Positions 36,550-46,464 are shown, counted from the first letter of the stretch. The stretch is DNA of 64,000 nt from Stappia sp. (GCA_002722295.1 PBLF01000011.1:117738-181737), one strand, 5' to 3'. The notes: generated by a model not told the origin, from the sequence alone. Numbers and translations: made by a program.

Positions 36550-38760
36550 ATGGGGACGAAGACGCGAAGCAAGGGCGTATCTGGCCGTCCCGGGGCACCC
36601 CCGGGCGGGGAGGGGGATGCCGAATGGCCGTTTTCGGTCCCGCGGGACGTGGTTCACGGCGCCATCATAGACATGAGCCGGGCCGGGGTTTTTGTGTGTG
36701 ATCGCGAATACCGGATCTGGGATGTCGACGGCACCTTCCTTGACATGGAGGAACTGCCGCGCTCCGAGGTGATCGGCAGGACCGTTGCGGAGGTTCTTGG
36801 CGACGAGGTGTTCGGCCTCCGAAGGACCAATATCGACCGCGCCTTCGCGGGGATCGCCTCCAGACTGAGGACGCCGGGACTGCGCAAGCGGAATCGCGGG
36901 CGTGTGCTCGAGGTGTTTTTTCGCCCTGTTTTCGATGCGGCGGGAAAGGTCGCGTGCGTGGCGTCCACAGCACGTGATGTTACCCAGTTCGAACAGCTCA
37001 ACGAGCGCCTGTCGCTGCACGAGGAGATCGTGCGCCAGACCGCCGACCGTATCGCGCTTGTCGGTCGCGACTTTGTCTATCGCTTCGCCAATGCCGCCAA
37101 CGCGGCCTTTTACGGCATGACCCCGAGCGAAATGGTCGGCGTCCACGTGCGTGACCTGATCGGAGGCGAACGTTTCGACGGTCGTGCCCGCGCCCGCTTC
37201 GAGCGGTGCTTCGCCGGCGAAAGCGTCGAGTACGAATATGAAGTCAGGCAGACTGCCGGGAAGTCGATCTTCGTGCGCATTCGCATGGACCCCTATCGCG
37301 ACCGCTCGGGGGAGATAACCGGCGCGCTGCTGGTGCTGCGTGACGTGAGTGCCCAGACCAGGCTTGCCCGCGAGCTTCACCGCCAGGCGCGCGAGGATGT
37401 GCTCACCGGGCTGTCCAATCGTCTCTGGCTGCAGGAAGAACTCGCCAATGTCCTGAACCGTGCCGACGGTTCGGGCGAGACCTCGGGTCTTCTGACGATC
37501 GACATCGACGGCTTCAAGCTCGTCAACGACGTTGCGGGACATACCGCCGGCGATGCACTCCTGTGCCAGATCGCGGACATGCTGCGCTCCTTCGAGGCGA
37601 ATGAGGGAGTCAGTTGCGCCCGCTTTGGCGGAGACGAGTTCGCGGTTCTGGTCGAGGGGGTTGGAGAGCGGGAGGCGAGCGCGCTCGCGGAGAGTATCGT
37701 CTCGACCCTGGACAGGATGCGGTTTTCCTGGGATGGCTCGATCTACCGTGTCAGCGCCAGCATCGGCGTCGCGATGATCGAGCCGCGTCCGACAACCGAT
37801 CTGCCACGCACCATCGTCGAGGTCCTGCACCAGGCAGACCAGGCGTGCCTGCACGCCAAGGAGACCGGAGGGGCCAGGGCCGCAGTCTATCGACCGGACA
37901 CGGCCGAGATGATCGCCCGGCGGACCGACATCGGCAACATCCAGCTCATTCGCCGGTCTCTCGAGCACGGAACCCTGCAACTCCACACCATGCCCATCGC
38001 ACCCATCGACGGGACGAGCGAACCCATGCGCGAGGTTCTTCTGCGGTTCGTGGGAGATGACGGGCGCATTCTTCCGCCTTCGTCGCTGATCGCAACCGCC
38101 GAGCGGCACGGACTGATGCAGGAGATCGACCGCTGGGTCGTGTCAAATGCCCTTGCGCATGTGGGTACGCTTGCAGACGGCGAACGCATCACGATCAATC
38201 TTTCCGGCCTTTCGGTCGGGGACCGGGATTTCAAGTCGTTCCTGCTCGATGCGCTCGATTCCGCGCCTCAGGCGGCGCTGCACGTGAGTTTCGAAATCAC
38301 GGAAACGGCGGCGGTGCGCAGCATGTCGACGGCACAGGCCCTGGTTTTCGCGCTGCGTCAGCGCGGCTGTGGCGTCATTCTGGACGACTTCGGCTCGGGG
38401 CTTTCGTCGTTTGCCTATCTGAGGCAGTTCCCGATCGACAGCCTCAAGATCGACGGAAGCATCATCGGCGATGTGGCGCATGACAAGCTGCAGCGCACGA
38501 TCGTTGCCGGCATCGTGGCGGTGGCGCGCCAGATCGGTGTCTCGGTGATCGCGGAATATGTCGAGGACGCCCGGACGCTGGAGGTCCTGCGCGAGCTTGG
38601 CGTCACCCATGCCCAAGGCTATCACGTGGGACGCCCGACCCTTTGGGTGGAAGGCATGGACACGGGCGGCGAAATTCCGCCACGTGTCGTTTCGAGCGGG
38701 TCTTCCGGTCTTGCGGAAGGTGCTGGTTCCGAGGGAAGCGGGTCTCAGGCGCCGCGATAG
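36550..38760 (+). CDS. PAS-PAS-GGDEF-EAL protein with intact GGDEF
   Basis: This 736-residue paralogue of the preceding gene has the same layout: two PAS domains (about 40-150 and 160-285), GGDEF at exactly the same residue numbers (360-364, here intact GGDEF) and EVL at 495-497 in place of EAL. The phosphodiesterase residues NLSG, FEITET, DDFGSG, LKID, AEYVE and AQGY are all kept. It could therefore make and break c-di-GMP, or use GTP binding to tune hydrolysis. No RxxD inhibitory site precedes GGDEF. The ATG follows a GTAGGAG ribosome site. The 3' end overlaps the TerB-like gene on the other strand by 16 bases. Confidence 0.88.
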   Translation: MGTKTRSKGVSGRPGAPPGGEGDAEWPFSVPRDVVHGAIIDMSRAGVFVCDREYRIWDVDGTFLDMEELPRSEVIGRTVAEVLGDEVFGLRRTNIDRAFAGIASRLRTPGLRKRNRGRVLEVFFRPVFDAAGKVACVASTARDVTQFEQLNERLSLHEEIVRQTADRIALVGRDFVYRFANAANAAFYGMTPSEMVGVHVRDLIGGERFDGRARARFERCFAGESVEYEYEVRQTAGKSIFVRIRMDPYRDRSGEITGALLVLRDVSAQTRLARELHRQAREDVLTGLSNRLWLQEELANVLNRADGSGETSGLLTIDIDGFKLVNDVAGHTAGDALLCQIADMLRSFEANEGVSCARFGGDEFAVLVEGVGEREASALAESIVSTLDRMRFSWDGSIYRVSASIGVAMIEPRPTTDLPRTIVEVLHQADQACLHAKETGGARAAVYRPDTAEMIARRTDIGNIQLIRRSLEHGTLQLHTMPIAPIDGTSEPMREVLLRFVGDDGRILPPSSLIATAERHGLMQEIDRWVVSNALAHVGTLADGERITINLSGLSVGDRDFKSFLLDALDSAPQAALHVSFEITETAAVRSMSTAQALVFALRQRGCGVILDDFGSGLSSFAYLRQFPIDSLKIDGSIIGDVAHDKLQRTIVAGIVAVARQIGVSVIAEYVEDARTLEVLRELGVTHAQGYHVGRPTLWVEGMDTGGEIPPRVVSSGSSGLAEGAGSEGSGSQAPR

Positions 38761-39158
38761 CGGGCCTGAGCGCCGCGCTCGATCGCGGCGACCGTGAGCT
38801 TGTCGAGGCCGAGCGCATCGCGCAGCATCTGCAGGACCCTGAGTTCCTCACGCGCCACCATCAGGTCGGCGGCGGCGATCTCGACCGCAAGCGCATACGC
38901 GGTGTCGCGATAGGAGAGCGGCACGCTGTCCGAGATCAGCGCGAAGGTGTCGGCCATGCCCGTTTCGGCCTGCAGCCTCTCGCTGCAGTCTTGCGCCACC
39001 GGGAGAAGGCGCTGCGGATCGAAGCCGCGGAACGCTGGGGCTGTCTTGATGATTTCGCCGATCGCGTGCAGTTCACGGTCGGTCATGCTGCTGTCGGCGG
39101 CAGACACCATCACCATCGCGTAGATCAATGCTTCCTGCAGGCTGACGTTTTCGTTCAT
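38745..39158 (-). CDS. TerB-like (tellurite resistance B) family protein
   Basis: This is a small helical protein of 137 residues. The pattern LQEALIYAMVMVSAADSSMTDRELHAIGEII followed later by ALAVEIAAADLMVAREELRVLQMLRDALGL is the duplicated helix pair with acidic residues (AADSSMTDRE, AADLMVAREE) of the TerB/DjlA-like fold, which binds metal ions through those residues. Most stand-alone members are not linked to tellurite resistance and have no known role; no other ter genes are here. I start at the ATG at 39158; upstream codons are GC-rich leader. Confidence 0.8.
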   Translation of the reverse strand: MNENVSLQEALIYAMVMVSAADSSMTDRELHAIGEIIKTAPAFRGFDPQRLLPVAQDCSERLQAETGMADTFALISDSVPLSYRDTAYALAVEIAAADLMVAREELRVLQMLRDALGLDKLTVAAIERGAQARYRGA

Positions 39159-39407
39159 CGTGAAACCCTGGATCTTGTCGAGGTCGTTCTGGGCTCCTCC
39201 AGGAGCTGCTTCCTGCTCTAAAGCGCCCGCCCCACCCATGCAAGCCGCCTGTTGGCGGTGGTTCACCCCGGCAAGGGCGTGCGAGCGCGGTTTTTTGCCG
39301 TTTTCCGGTTTCGTTTGCCGGTCGCTTGCAGTAGTGTCCGGCGCGTCTGCGGGCAGGTGCCGCGCGCCTCGTCCGCTCTTCTTTCCAGCAACAGAACCGG
39401 TTTGATC

Positions 39408-41075
39408 ATGACGTCAGTGAAGCTGCCTCCGCTCGACCTGTCTCCCGCCCTCATCGAGGCGGCGAAGGTCTCGAAAGCCTGGCCTTTCGAGGAGGCGCGG
39501 AAGCTGCTGAAACGCATCGAGGGACGCGACCCTTCCCGGCCGGTCCTGTTCGAGACGGGGTACGGGCCGTCGGGTCTGCCTCACATCGGCACCTTCGGCG
39601 AGGTGGCACGCACGACCATGGTGCGCACGGCCTTCCGCGTGCTCACCGGCGACAGGATCCCCACGCGTCTGCTGTGCTTTTCCGATGACCTGGACGGGAT
39701 GCGCAAGATCCCGGAAAACGTGCCCGACCGCGCCGCGCTTGAGCCGTATCTGCACAAGCCCCTGACGGCGGTTCCCAACCCCTTCGGCGGCGATCACAAG
39801 AGCTTTGGCGATCACAACAACGCCATGCTGCGCCGCTTCCTCGACCATTTCGGCTTCGAATACGAGTTCGCCAGCGCGACCGAGTACTACAGGTCCGGAC
39901 GCTTTGACGAAGTTCTCCTCAGGGCGGCCGGCAAGTATCAGGACATCATGGATGTGATGCTGCCCACGCTCGGGGCGGAGCGGCAGGCGACCTATTCGCC
40001 GTTCCTGCCGATTTCGCCCACGACGGGCCGCGTGCTCTATGTCCCCATGAAGGCCGTCGACGCGAAAGCGGGCACGGTCACGTTCGAGGATGAGGACGGC
40101 ACCGAGACCACGCTTCCGGTGACCGGCGGCAACGTCAAGCTCCAGTGGAAGCCGGATTTCGGCATGCGCTGGGCCGCGCTCGACGTCGATTTCGAGATGT
40201 TCGGCAAGGATCACCTGACGAACGCGCCGATCTATGACCGCATCTGCGAGATCCTCGGCGGCAAGGCGCCGGAGCACTTCGTCTACGAGCTGTTCCTGGA
40301 CGAGAACGGCGAGAAGATCTCCAAGTCGAAGGGCAACGGTCTGACCATCGACGAATGGCTCACCTACGCTTCGCCGGAGAGTCTGGCGCTTTACATGTTC
40401 AACAAGCCGAGGACTGCGAAGAAGCTTTACTTCGACGTCATTCCCAAGGCGGTCGATGAATATGTGACCTTTGCGACGCGCTACCCCTCCATGTCCGTCG
40501 AGCAGCAACTCGCGAATCCTGCCTGGCACATCCATTCCGGCAATCCGCCGGAGGTGGATGTTCCGGTCTCCTTCGCCATGCTGCTGAACCTCGTCTCCGC
40601 CTCCAACGCGGAAAACAAGGACGTCCTGTGGGCCTTCATCTCCCGCCATGTTCCAGGTGTGACGGCTGAAAGCCATCCCAAGCTGGACGAGCTGGTCGGC
40701 TACGCGATCCGCTACTTCGATGACTTCGTCAAGCCGACGAAGGTGTTCCACGCGCCCGACGACGTGGAGCTTGCCGCGCTGAAAACGCTGGATGCCACGC
40801 TTGCGGAGCTGCCCACGGACGCGGACGGCAACACGATACAGGACGCCGTGCTTGATGTGGCGCGCCCGATCGAGCGCTATCAGGACGAGAAGAAGAAGGG
40901 GCCGGACGGCGGCCCGGGCGTCTCCGTGTCCTGGTTCAACGCGCTCTATCGGCTCCTGCTTGGCCAGGAGCGTGGACCGCGCTTCGGCTCCTTCGTGGCG
41001 CTTTACGGCATTCCCGAGACCCGGGCCCTGATTGCCAAGGCGATCTCCGGCGAGCTGGTTTCCGGCAACGCCTGA
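39408..41075 (+). CDS. lysK: Class I lysyl-tRNA synthetase
   Basis: This enzyme charges tRNA-Lys. It is the class I form found in archaea and most alphaproteobacteria, not the class II LysS. The 555 residues have the HIGH-type motif [13 protein letters not shown] (54-65), the KMSKS-type KISKS at 303-307, and a helical C-terminal anticodon-binding region. The ATG at 39408 is taken because the upstream open frame of 52 codons has no conservation. The gene is monocistronic and ends in a strong terminator. Confidence 0.94.
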   Translation: MTSVKLPPLDLSPALIEAAKVSKAWPFEEARKLLKRIEGRDPSRPVLFETGYGPSGLPHIGTFGEVARTTMVRTAFRVLTGDRIPTRLLCFSDDLDGMRKIPENVPDRAALEPYLHKPLTAVPNPFGGDHKSFGDHNNAMLRRFLDHFGFEYEFASATEYYRSGRFDEVLLRAAGKYQDIMDVMLPTLGAERQATYSPFLPISPTTGRVLYVPMKAVDAKAGTVTFEDEDGTETTLPVTGGNVKLQWKPDFGMRWAALDVDFEMFGKDHLTNAPIYDRICEILGGKAPEHFVYELFLDENGEKISKSKGNGLTIDEWLTYASPESLALYMFNKPRTAKKLYFDVIPKAVDEYVTFATRYPSMSVEQQLANPAWHIHSGNPPEVDVPVSFAMLLNLVSASNAENKDVLWAFISRHVPGVTAESHPKLDELVGYAIRYFDDFVKPTKVFHAPDDVELAALKTLDATLAELPTDADGNTIQDAVLDVARPIERYQDEKKKGPDGGPGVSVSWFNALYRLLLGQERGPRFGSFVALYGIPETRALIAKAISGELVSGNA

Positions 41076-41099
41076 GAAATCCGGTCGCGCATGAAACGG

Positions 41100-41133
41100 A
41101 AAAGCCCCGGCGGGATGACCCGCCGGGGCTTTT
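41100..41133. terminator. Terminator between lysK and the chemoreceptor gene
   Basis: A perfect 15-bp stem AAAAGCCCCGGCGGG (41100-41114) pairing with 41119-41133 around ATGA is followed by CTTTTT on the plus strand and preceded by A residues that serve as a T run on the minus strand. It can end lysK and the convergent chemoreceptor transcript. Confidence 0.92.
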
Positions 41134-41168
41134 CTTTTTGCCGAAGGAAACGTGGAGAGGCCGGTCGG

Positions 41169-42878
41169 TCAGGCGGCCCGCACGGTCTCCAGAAAGCGAT
41201 CCATCTGCGTGCGCAGGACGGCCGATTGCTCCGCCAGTTCGTTGGCGGATGACAGAACCTGCGCCGCCGCCGAGCTCGATTCCTGTGCCGCGACCGTGAC
41301 CCCGGTGATGTTGTCCGTGACTTCCTGTGTGCCCTGAGCGGTTTGCTGGATGTTGCGGGCGACCTCGGTCGTCGTGTTGCTCTGCTCGCCAATGGCTCCG
41401 AAGATCGCGTCTGAAATCGAGCTCATGTCGTCGATTGTCTTGCCAATCGAGGCGATGGCCTCGCCCGCAACCGTGGTTGAACCCTGCATGGACTTGATCT
41501 GACCCGAGATCTCGGCCGTTGCCTTCGCGGTCTGCTCGGCGAGCCCCTTGACCTCGTTTGCGACGACGGCAAATCCCTTGCCCGCCTCTCCGGCGCGTGC
41601 CGCCTCGATGGTGGCGTTAAGCGCAAGCAGGTTCGTCTTCTCCGCGATTTCGTCGATCAGGCTGATGATGGCGCCGATCTGGTCGGCGTTCTGGCGCAAC
41701 TCTCGCATCTGGCCGTTGGTGCGCTCTGCCTCGCTGACCGCGCGTGCGGCCACGGATTTCGACTGTTCGGCCTGGCGACCGATCTCCGTCGCGGAACTCG
41801 CCAGTTCCTCGATAGCTGCGGCAACCGTCTGCACGTTCATTGCGGCCTGTTCCGCCGCGCTGGACACCGAGGCCGACTGCGAACTCGTCTCCTCGGCCGA
41901 GGAGGTCAGCGTGCTGGCGGCCGCCTGGAGTTCGGCCGATGCCGAGGAGACGATGTTGACGATCTCTCCGACGGCACCTTCGAAATCGTCCGCGAGGCGG
42001 ACCATCTCCGCGCGGCGTCTTTCCGAGGCGATACGGTCCGTCTCGGTCTTCTCTTCGGCCTCACGGCGGGCTTCTTCGGCAAGTTTCACCTTGAATGCCT
42101 CAACCGCCTGCGCGATCTCGCCGATCTCGTCCTTGCGGTCGCGGCCGGCAACCTGGATGTCGAATTGGCCGGCGGCGAGCTGCTGAACGCTTCCCATGAG
42201 AGCCCGGATCGGATTGACGATACCGAAGCGCGTGATGAGAAAGCCGATCAGGACGCCACCGAGAATGCCCGTTCCGGCGAGGATCAGCATGAAGCGTTCG
42301 CTGGACTGATAGACCTGGGTGGCCGACTGCCGTGCCTCGTCCACCTGATTTTCGATTTTTCCGGAGAGGTCGATAAAGGCCTGGCGCAGCTTGCGGGTTG
42401 CCCCATGAGTCCGCGAAAGCGACTCACGCAACTCGGCCACCTGCTCCGCCGAGCGATCCTCGCCGAACGTTCGGTTGAACTCGATGTCCTCGTCGATTTC
42501 GTCCTGCAGGGAATTCCAGAGGCGTTCGATATCCGCGAGATCTTCCGCAATCAGTGTCGAGTCGTTTTCACGAATGCTCCGAACGCGGCTGGCGAAGGTC
42601 TTGCGCTCCTTCTGGATACTGGCGATGGCCTCCTGGATCACCGCATCGCTCGGGTCCGCCGCCATGCGGTAGTCCTCGCGGCTGACCGCGAGAAGGTTGG
42701 CGCCAAGCATGGCAACGAGACGGGAGTTCGTCGCCTGCGTATCCATTTGGACGCTGGCACTGTTCATTACGTTCATGGCCGTGGTGGCCTGATAAGTGAG
42801 CAAGGCTGCGATCGCGCTCAGAAGTGCGACGACGCAGATGACCTTGTACAGGGTCTTGAAATTTGAGAACCGGATCAC
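41169..42878 (-). CDS. Methyl-accepting chemotaxis protein
   Basis: This is an inner-membrane chemoreceptor of about 569 residues from the GTG at 42878; the frame can be extended to a TTG at 42950, but that part is not membrane-like. Span 1 (about 13-31) is followed by a helical periplasmic bundle of about 150 residues (4HB-like), span 2 (about 185-208), a HAMP domain ([20 protein letters not shown]) and the long cytoplasmic hairpin. The hairpin tip [29 protein letters not shown] is the CheA/CheW contact and is unmistakable. There is no C-terminal CheR-binding pentapeptide. The ligand is unknown. No other chemotaxis genes are in the window. Confidence 0.9.
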   Translation of the reverse strand: MIRFSNFKTLYKVICVVALLSAIAALLTYQATTAMNVMNSASVQMDTQATNSRLVAMLGANLLAVSREDYRMAADPSDAVIQEAIASIQKERKTFASRVRSIRENDSTLIAEDLADIERLWNSLQDEIDEDIEFNRTFGEDRSAEQVAELRESLSRTHGATRKLRQAFIDLSGKIENQVDEARQSATQVYQSSERFMLILAGTGILGGVLIGFLITRFGIVNPIRALMGSVQQLAAGQFDIQVAGRDRKDEIGEIAQAVEAFKVKLAEEARREAEEKTETDRIASERRRAEMVRLADDFEGAVGEIVNIVSSASAELQAAASTLTSSAEETSSQSASVSSAAEQAAMNVQTVAAAIEELASSATEIGRQAEQSKSVAARAVSEAERTNGQMRELRQNADQIGAIISLIDEIAEKTNLLALNATIEAARAGEAGKGFAVVANEVKGLAEQTAKATAEISGQIKSMQGSTTVAGEAIASIGKTIDDMSSISDAIFGAIGEQSNTTTEVARNIQQTAQGTQEVTDNITGVTVAAQESSSAAAQVLSSANELAEQSAVLRTQMDRFLETVRAA

Positions 42879-43254
42879 CGTGTACCCCCAGGGAGAAATG
42901 GAAACGATGCTGGAGCGAGCCGGGAGGTATTCGAGCAAAGGAGCGGGCAAGATTTTTATTTCATGTGTATGAAAGTATTTATTCTTGATGTTCCTTTTGA
43001 ATAAGCTCCATGTCTTTCACTTCAGCGAAGTCATGAGCGAATGAATGTAAATTCAGGTTAATAATGTGTTTATGATGACTTTGTTTCTCGAATTTTTCTT
43101 TGAATATTCAGGAGCAGTTGCCTCGGCCTGTGGTCAGGGTCTCTGGTGGGCCTGTTTCATGTGCGATTTGGCCGCGTGAAACAAATGCCCGGCCTGCTCC
43201 GCCGTGCAAGGGGAGGTGCCTGAAGCGTTGTGCGAGACCTGCGGGCCCGGGTCT
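42879..43254. other. AT-rich intergenic stretch with an imperfect hairpin
   Basis: Between the chemoreceptor and the nuclease-like gene lie 376 bases. About 42951-43110 is strikingly AT-rich for this genome, which suits a promoter for the chemoreceptor on the minus strand or a recently acquired segment. At 43153-43183 an 11-bp stem (TGTTTCATGTG with CGCGTGAAACA, two G-T wobbles) has a 9-base loop and flanking GGGC/GCCC that could extend it. No convincing gene is visible. Confidence 0.45.
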
Positions 43255-44100
43255 TCAGGGTGTTGGATTCGCCGCGTTTGACAGAGCGTTGCGGCCGTCC
43301 CCTTCAGCGGGAGGAGGTTGGATCGCGGGGCTGTCCGGAAGGACGCCGGGAAGGTCGAGTTCGAACTCGGGCTCCACCGGCCGGGAGAGTTCCGGGTCCA
43401 GTTTCGGCAGTCCCTCGAGCTGCCAGCGTCCCTTGCGCTCATTGCGTGCGGTCTTCGCGGCTTCCACGAGGGCATTCGGCGCGCCGTTTTCCGGGAGCGC
43501 CCAGCCCTGTTCGACCATCCAGGTTGCGAGATCGGTGGTGTTGCGCCTGCAGGTCGCCGTGACCGGGCCGTTTTCCGGACGAGCGATGTCGGAGCAGGTG
43601 ATGGCGAAACGGCGGACGAAGGCACGAAGCGCGGTGCGCGCACGCACGCCACAGGGCCAGGAGCCACCGAGGTGCGACGGGCAGGCCGCGTCCAGGCCTG
43701 GCGCCTCGATGCCCGCGAGGCGGATCACGAGCCCGTCGGCTTCCAGTGTTCCCCCGTCCAGCACCACCGGTTGGCGTACGGTGATCTCGTCGGGCACCTC
43801 CCGTTTCTCAACTTCGGGCAGGCGCGGGGCGACACGTTTCAAGGGCCCGTTGACGGGTGGAAGCGGCAGGATACCGCCCGGAGTGACATTGCGCAGCGTA
43901 TCCGGCAGGGGCGCCGGCGGCAGGCTGGCGGCGAGGGCCTCCTCCGCCGCGCGGCGTTCTGCTTGCTCGTTTTGCAGGGCGATGCGGGCGCTGGCTTCCT
44001 CGGCCGAGGGGGGAGGGGGGGCGGTAAGGCGCAGGAGCGCGAGCACGACGAGGCCGACCGTCGCCAGACCGGCGGCAAGCGGCAGCAGGATACGTCTCAT
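43255..44100 (-). CDS. Membrane-anchored staphylococcal-nuclease-like protein
   Basis: This 281-residue protein starts with an uncleaved-looking signal anchor (about 5-26), then a proline- and glutamate-rich linker to about residue 100. An SNase-like (TNase) domain follows, with VVLDGGTLEADGLVIRLAGIEAPGLD (112-137), the PCGVRARTALRAFV helix, C-rich strands (CSDIARPENGPVTATC) and the closing TTDLATWMVEQGWAL. The consensus active-site residues of the nuclease are not all evident, so activity is doubtful. The tail is Pro-rich. It lies 38 bases beyond the S24-type regulator stop and may share its transcript. Confidence 0.75.
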   Translation of the reverse strand: MRRILLPLAAGLATVGLVVLALLRLTAPPPPSAEEASARIALQNEQAERRAAEEALAASLPPAPLPDTLRNVTPGGILPLPPVNGPLKRVAPRLPEVEKREVPDEITVRQPVVLDGGTLEADGLVIRLAGIEAPGLDAACPSHLGGSWPCGVRARTALRAFVRRFAITCSDIARPENGPVTATCRRNTTDLATWMVEQGWALPENGAPNALVEAAKTARNERKGRWQLEGLPKLDPELSRPVEPEFELDLPGVLPDSPAIQPPPAEGDGRNALSNAANPTP

Positions 44101-44138
44101 TGCGGTCTCCTCGGGCGCGCGGGTGGCGTGCCCGTCTT

Positions 44139-44771
44139 TTACTGGCTCGCCCAGATCACCCTTGCGATCCAGGCAATTTCGGTGATGCCATGGCGCAGCG
44201 GCGGGTCGCTTTCGCGCGCTCCGGCGAATTCCACGCGGGTTCGGGTCCGGCGCAGCAGCACATGGGCCGAGAGTCGCCCCCCGGCATGACGAACGAGCAC
44301 CCTGTCTCCCGGACGGATGTCGGCTGCCGGGGAGACGACCAGAACGTCACCGTCCCTGTAAAGGGGCATGAGGTCGCGCCCGTGCACCTTGAGCGTCAGG
44401 TCATGATCGGGAAGCGCCGCCACCCGTTCCGCCGCTTCCACGTCGTCATGGTCGGGCCAGCTTTCCGAACTGGCCGCTGAGGCATCGCTGAAGAAGCCGG
44501 CCATTGCGGTCGGTGGCATGGGCGTCATGGACGGCGCTTCGGGATGCCGCATGAGCGCGACGAACTCGGCCAGATCCGCCTTCGTGGCGTCGAGAATCTT
44601 CGAGATCGATTCCATCGACGGCCAGCGCGGGCGTCCGTCCGCGGCAATCCGCTTGGAGGGATTGAATGTCGTCGGATCCAGGCCGGCGCGACGGGCAAGG
44701 CCCGATGGCGTCATCCCGTTGTGCCGGGCCAGCCGGTCGATCGCCGACCATACGCTTTCGTGCGACAACAT
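44139..44771 (-). CDS. HTH / S24-type regulator lacking the Ser-Lys dyad
   Basis: This 210-residue DNA-binding regulator has an N-terminal helix-turn-helix (about 8-66; GMTPSGLARRAGLDPTTFNPSK with SMESISKILDATKADL) and a C-terminal LexA-like fold (about 125-208). In related proteins the fold carries GDSM...PLYRDGD and a catalytic Lys. Here GRDLMPLYRDGD places Asp133 where the Ser should be, and His170 sits at the Lys position (SAHVLL). The self-cleavage dyad is therefore absent, so it probably acts as a non-cleavable repressor or ligand sensor. The ATPRVIWASQ-like end (WIARVIWASQ) is typical of rhizobial members. Confidence 0.83.
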   Translation of the reverse strand: MLSHESVWSAIDRLARHNGMTPSGLARRAGLDPTTFNPSKRIAADGRPRWPSMESISKILDATKADLAEFVALMRHPEAPSMTPMPPTAMAGFFSDASAASSESWPDHDDVEAAERVAALPDHDLTLKVHGRDLMPLYRDGDVLVVSPAADIRPGDRVLVRHAGGRLSAHVLLRRTRTRVEFAGARESDPPLRHGITEIAWIARVIWASQ

Positions 44772-45010
44772 GCGCCCGCTCCATGCCCTTTCAGAGACCC
44801 GCCCCGGTGCGCCCCGGCGACCGTCCGGCGGAACTTGTCCCCGCTCCGGTATATATTCCTATTGATGCCGGTGTGCCAGTGCGCTGCCGTGTCGTGCGGA
44901 CAAATGGCAGGGGTGCCGACATGTCAAAGTCCGCGCGCGGCCTTGTGCGGATGCCTGTCACCCTGTAATCCGGCGGGCGCGGACGAGGGCACGAGACGAG
45001 GGCGCAAGGC

Positions 45011-45352
45011 ATGACGCTGATCTACAAGATTTCCCCGCGCGCGGCGTGGCGCGCGGCAGAGGATGCGGGCGTCTACACCGGAGCGCCGGTCGATCTCGCC
45101 GACGGTTTCATCCATTTCTCAGCGGCCGATCAGGTGCGGGCCACGGCACAAAAGCACTTTGCCGGCCAGTCGGATCTGGTGCTTGCCGCCATCGACGCGG
45201 AAGCCCTTGGCGACGCGCTCAGGTGGGAGCCGTCGCGCGGCGGAGCGCTCTTCCCACATCTTTACGGCGATCTTCCGATGAGTGCCGTCGTCTCCTGCGT
45301 TGCCCTGCCGCTTGGCGGTGACGGCAGTCACGTCTTTCCGGAGGGGCTTTGA
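45011..45352 (+). CDS. DUF952 family protein
   Basis: This 113-residue soluble protein has the hallmark order of DUF952: IYKISPRAAWRAAEDAGVYTG, DLADGFIHFSAADQVRATAQKHF, LVLAAIDAEALGD, LRWEPSRGGALFPHLYGDLP. The HF/HLYG histidines suggest an ADP-ribosyl-type or phosphoryl-binding pocket, as the family falls near RNA 2'-phosphotransferase-like folds, but no activity has been fixed. It overlaps pyrD by one base and is translationally coupled to it, an arrangement conserved in Rhizobiales. Confidence 0.9.
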   Translation: MTLIYKISPRAAWRAAEDAGVYTGAPVDLADGFIHFSAADQVRATAQKHFAGQSDLVLAAIDAEALGDALRWEPSRGGALFPHLYGDLPMSAVVSCVALPLGGDGSHVFPEGL

Positions 45353-46464
45353 TGTTCGCGTCGCTCGCTTCCGGACTGGCGCGGCGCGCGCTTTTCACGC
45401 TCGACGCCGAAACCGCGCACGGCCTGACGGTCAAGGCGCTTGCCAGCGGCCTTGCTCCCGTTTGTCCGCCGACGGCGGACCCGCGTCTCGCTGTTCATGC
45501 GGCGGGCCTCGCGTTTCCCAATCCGCTTGGCATGGCGGCCGGGTTCGACAAGAACGGCGAGGTGCCGGACGCGTTGTTGCGCATCGGTTTCGGCCATACC
45601 GAGGTTGGAACGGTCACGCCGCGACCGCAGTCGGGGAACCCCAAACCGCGCGTGTTCCGTCTTGAACGGGACAAGGCGATCGTCAACCGGCTCGGCTTCA
45701 ACAATGACGGTCACGCCGCGTTGCTCGCCCGTCTTGATGCGCGCGCCGGCCGCGATGGTATCGTCGGCGTGAATGTGGGGGCCAACAAGGACGCGGAGGA
45801 CCGCGTCGCCGACTATGTGACCGGCATCGAGACCTTTGCCGCCCGTGCGTCCTATTTCACGGTCAACATCTCCTCGCCGAACACGCCTGGATTGCGCGAC
45901 CTTCAGGCCCGCGCCGCGCTTGCGGAGCTTCTGGGGCGTGTCGTGGAGGCGCGTGAACGGCAGGTCGAGCGTGTGGGGCGCCGCGTGCCGGTCTTCCTCA
46001 AGATCGCGCCCGACATGGACGAGGCGGGTCTCGATGACATCGCAGCCGAGGTGCTGGCCTCCGGCATCGAAGGGCTTGTCGTCTCCAACACGACGCTGTC
46101 TCGCGCCGGTGTGTCGGACCGCAAGGGGGCGTCGGAAACGGGGGGCGTGTCGGGGCGCCCGCTCTTTCGCCGTGCCACGATCACCCTTGCGCGGATGCGC
46201 CAGCGTGTCGGTCCCGATCTGCCGATCATCGGTGTCGGCGGCGTCGGCAGCGGCGAAGCCGCATGGACCAAGATCGCCGCCGGCGCGACCCTGCTTCAGC
46301 TTTACACCGGGCTCGTCTACGAGGGGCCTGAACTTCTCTCGCGTATCACGAAGCACCTCGCCGCCAGCCTCGACCGGGAAGGGCTGGCGAACCTTTCCGA
46401 GGCCACGGGGCGCAACACGGACGCCTGGGCGCGCCTCGACCCGGACGGGGAGGGCGGCATATGA
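45352..46464 (+). CDS. pyrD: Dihydroorotate dehydrogenase (quinone), class 2
   Basis: This FMN enzyme oxidises dihydroorotate to orotate in pyrimidine synthesis and passes electrons to quinone at the membrane. The 370 residues carry the class 2 N-terminal helix pair (FASLASGLARRALFTLDAETAHGL), the FMN loop NPLGMAAGFDKNGE, GTVTPRPQSGNPKPRVFRL, NRLGFNNDG, the active-site NISSPNTPGLRDLQ with the catalytic Ser of class 2, and VVSNTTLSR. ATG 45352 has GGAGGGG 8 bases upstream and overlaps the DUF952 stop. It overlaps arsC by four bases. Confidence 0.95.
   Translation: MFASLASGLARRALFTLDAETAHGLTVKALASGLAPVCPPTADPRLAVHAAGLAFPNPLGMAAGFDKNGEVPDALLRIGFGHTEVGTVTPRPQSGNPKPRVFRLERDKAIVNRLGFNNDGHAALLARLDARAGRDGIVGVNVGANKDAEDRVADYVTGIETFAARASYFTVNISSPNTPGLRDLQARAALAELLGRVVEARERQVERVGRRVPVFLKIAPDMDEAGLDDIAAEVLASGIEGLVVSNTTLSRAGVSDRKGASETGGVSGRPLFRRATITLARMRQRVGPDLPIIGVGGVGSGEAAWTKIAAGATLLQLYTGLVYEGPELLSRITKHLAASLDREGLANLSEATGRNTDAWARLDPDGEGGI

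Noticed and set aside
43100-44289. Overlapping plus-strand open frames opposite the nuclease-like and S24 genes.
   Set aside because: They are Arg/Ser/Pro-rich shadows; the minus-strand frames carry a signal anchor, SNase-like motifs and a helix-turn-helix.
45011-45352. DUF952 gene and pyrD/arsC as part of an arsenic-resistance island.
   Set aside because: No arsR, arsB or acr3 is nearby, and the linkage to pyrD is a housekeeping arrangement.
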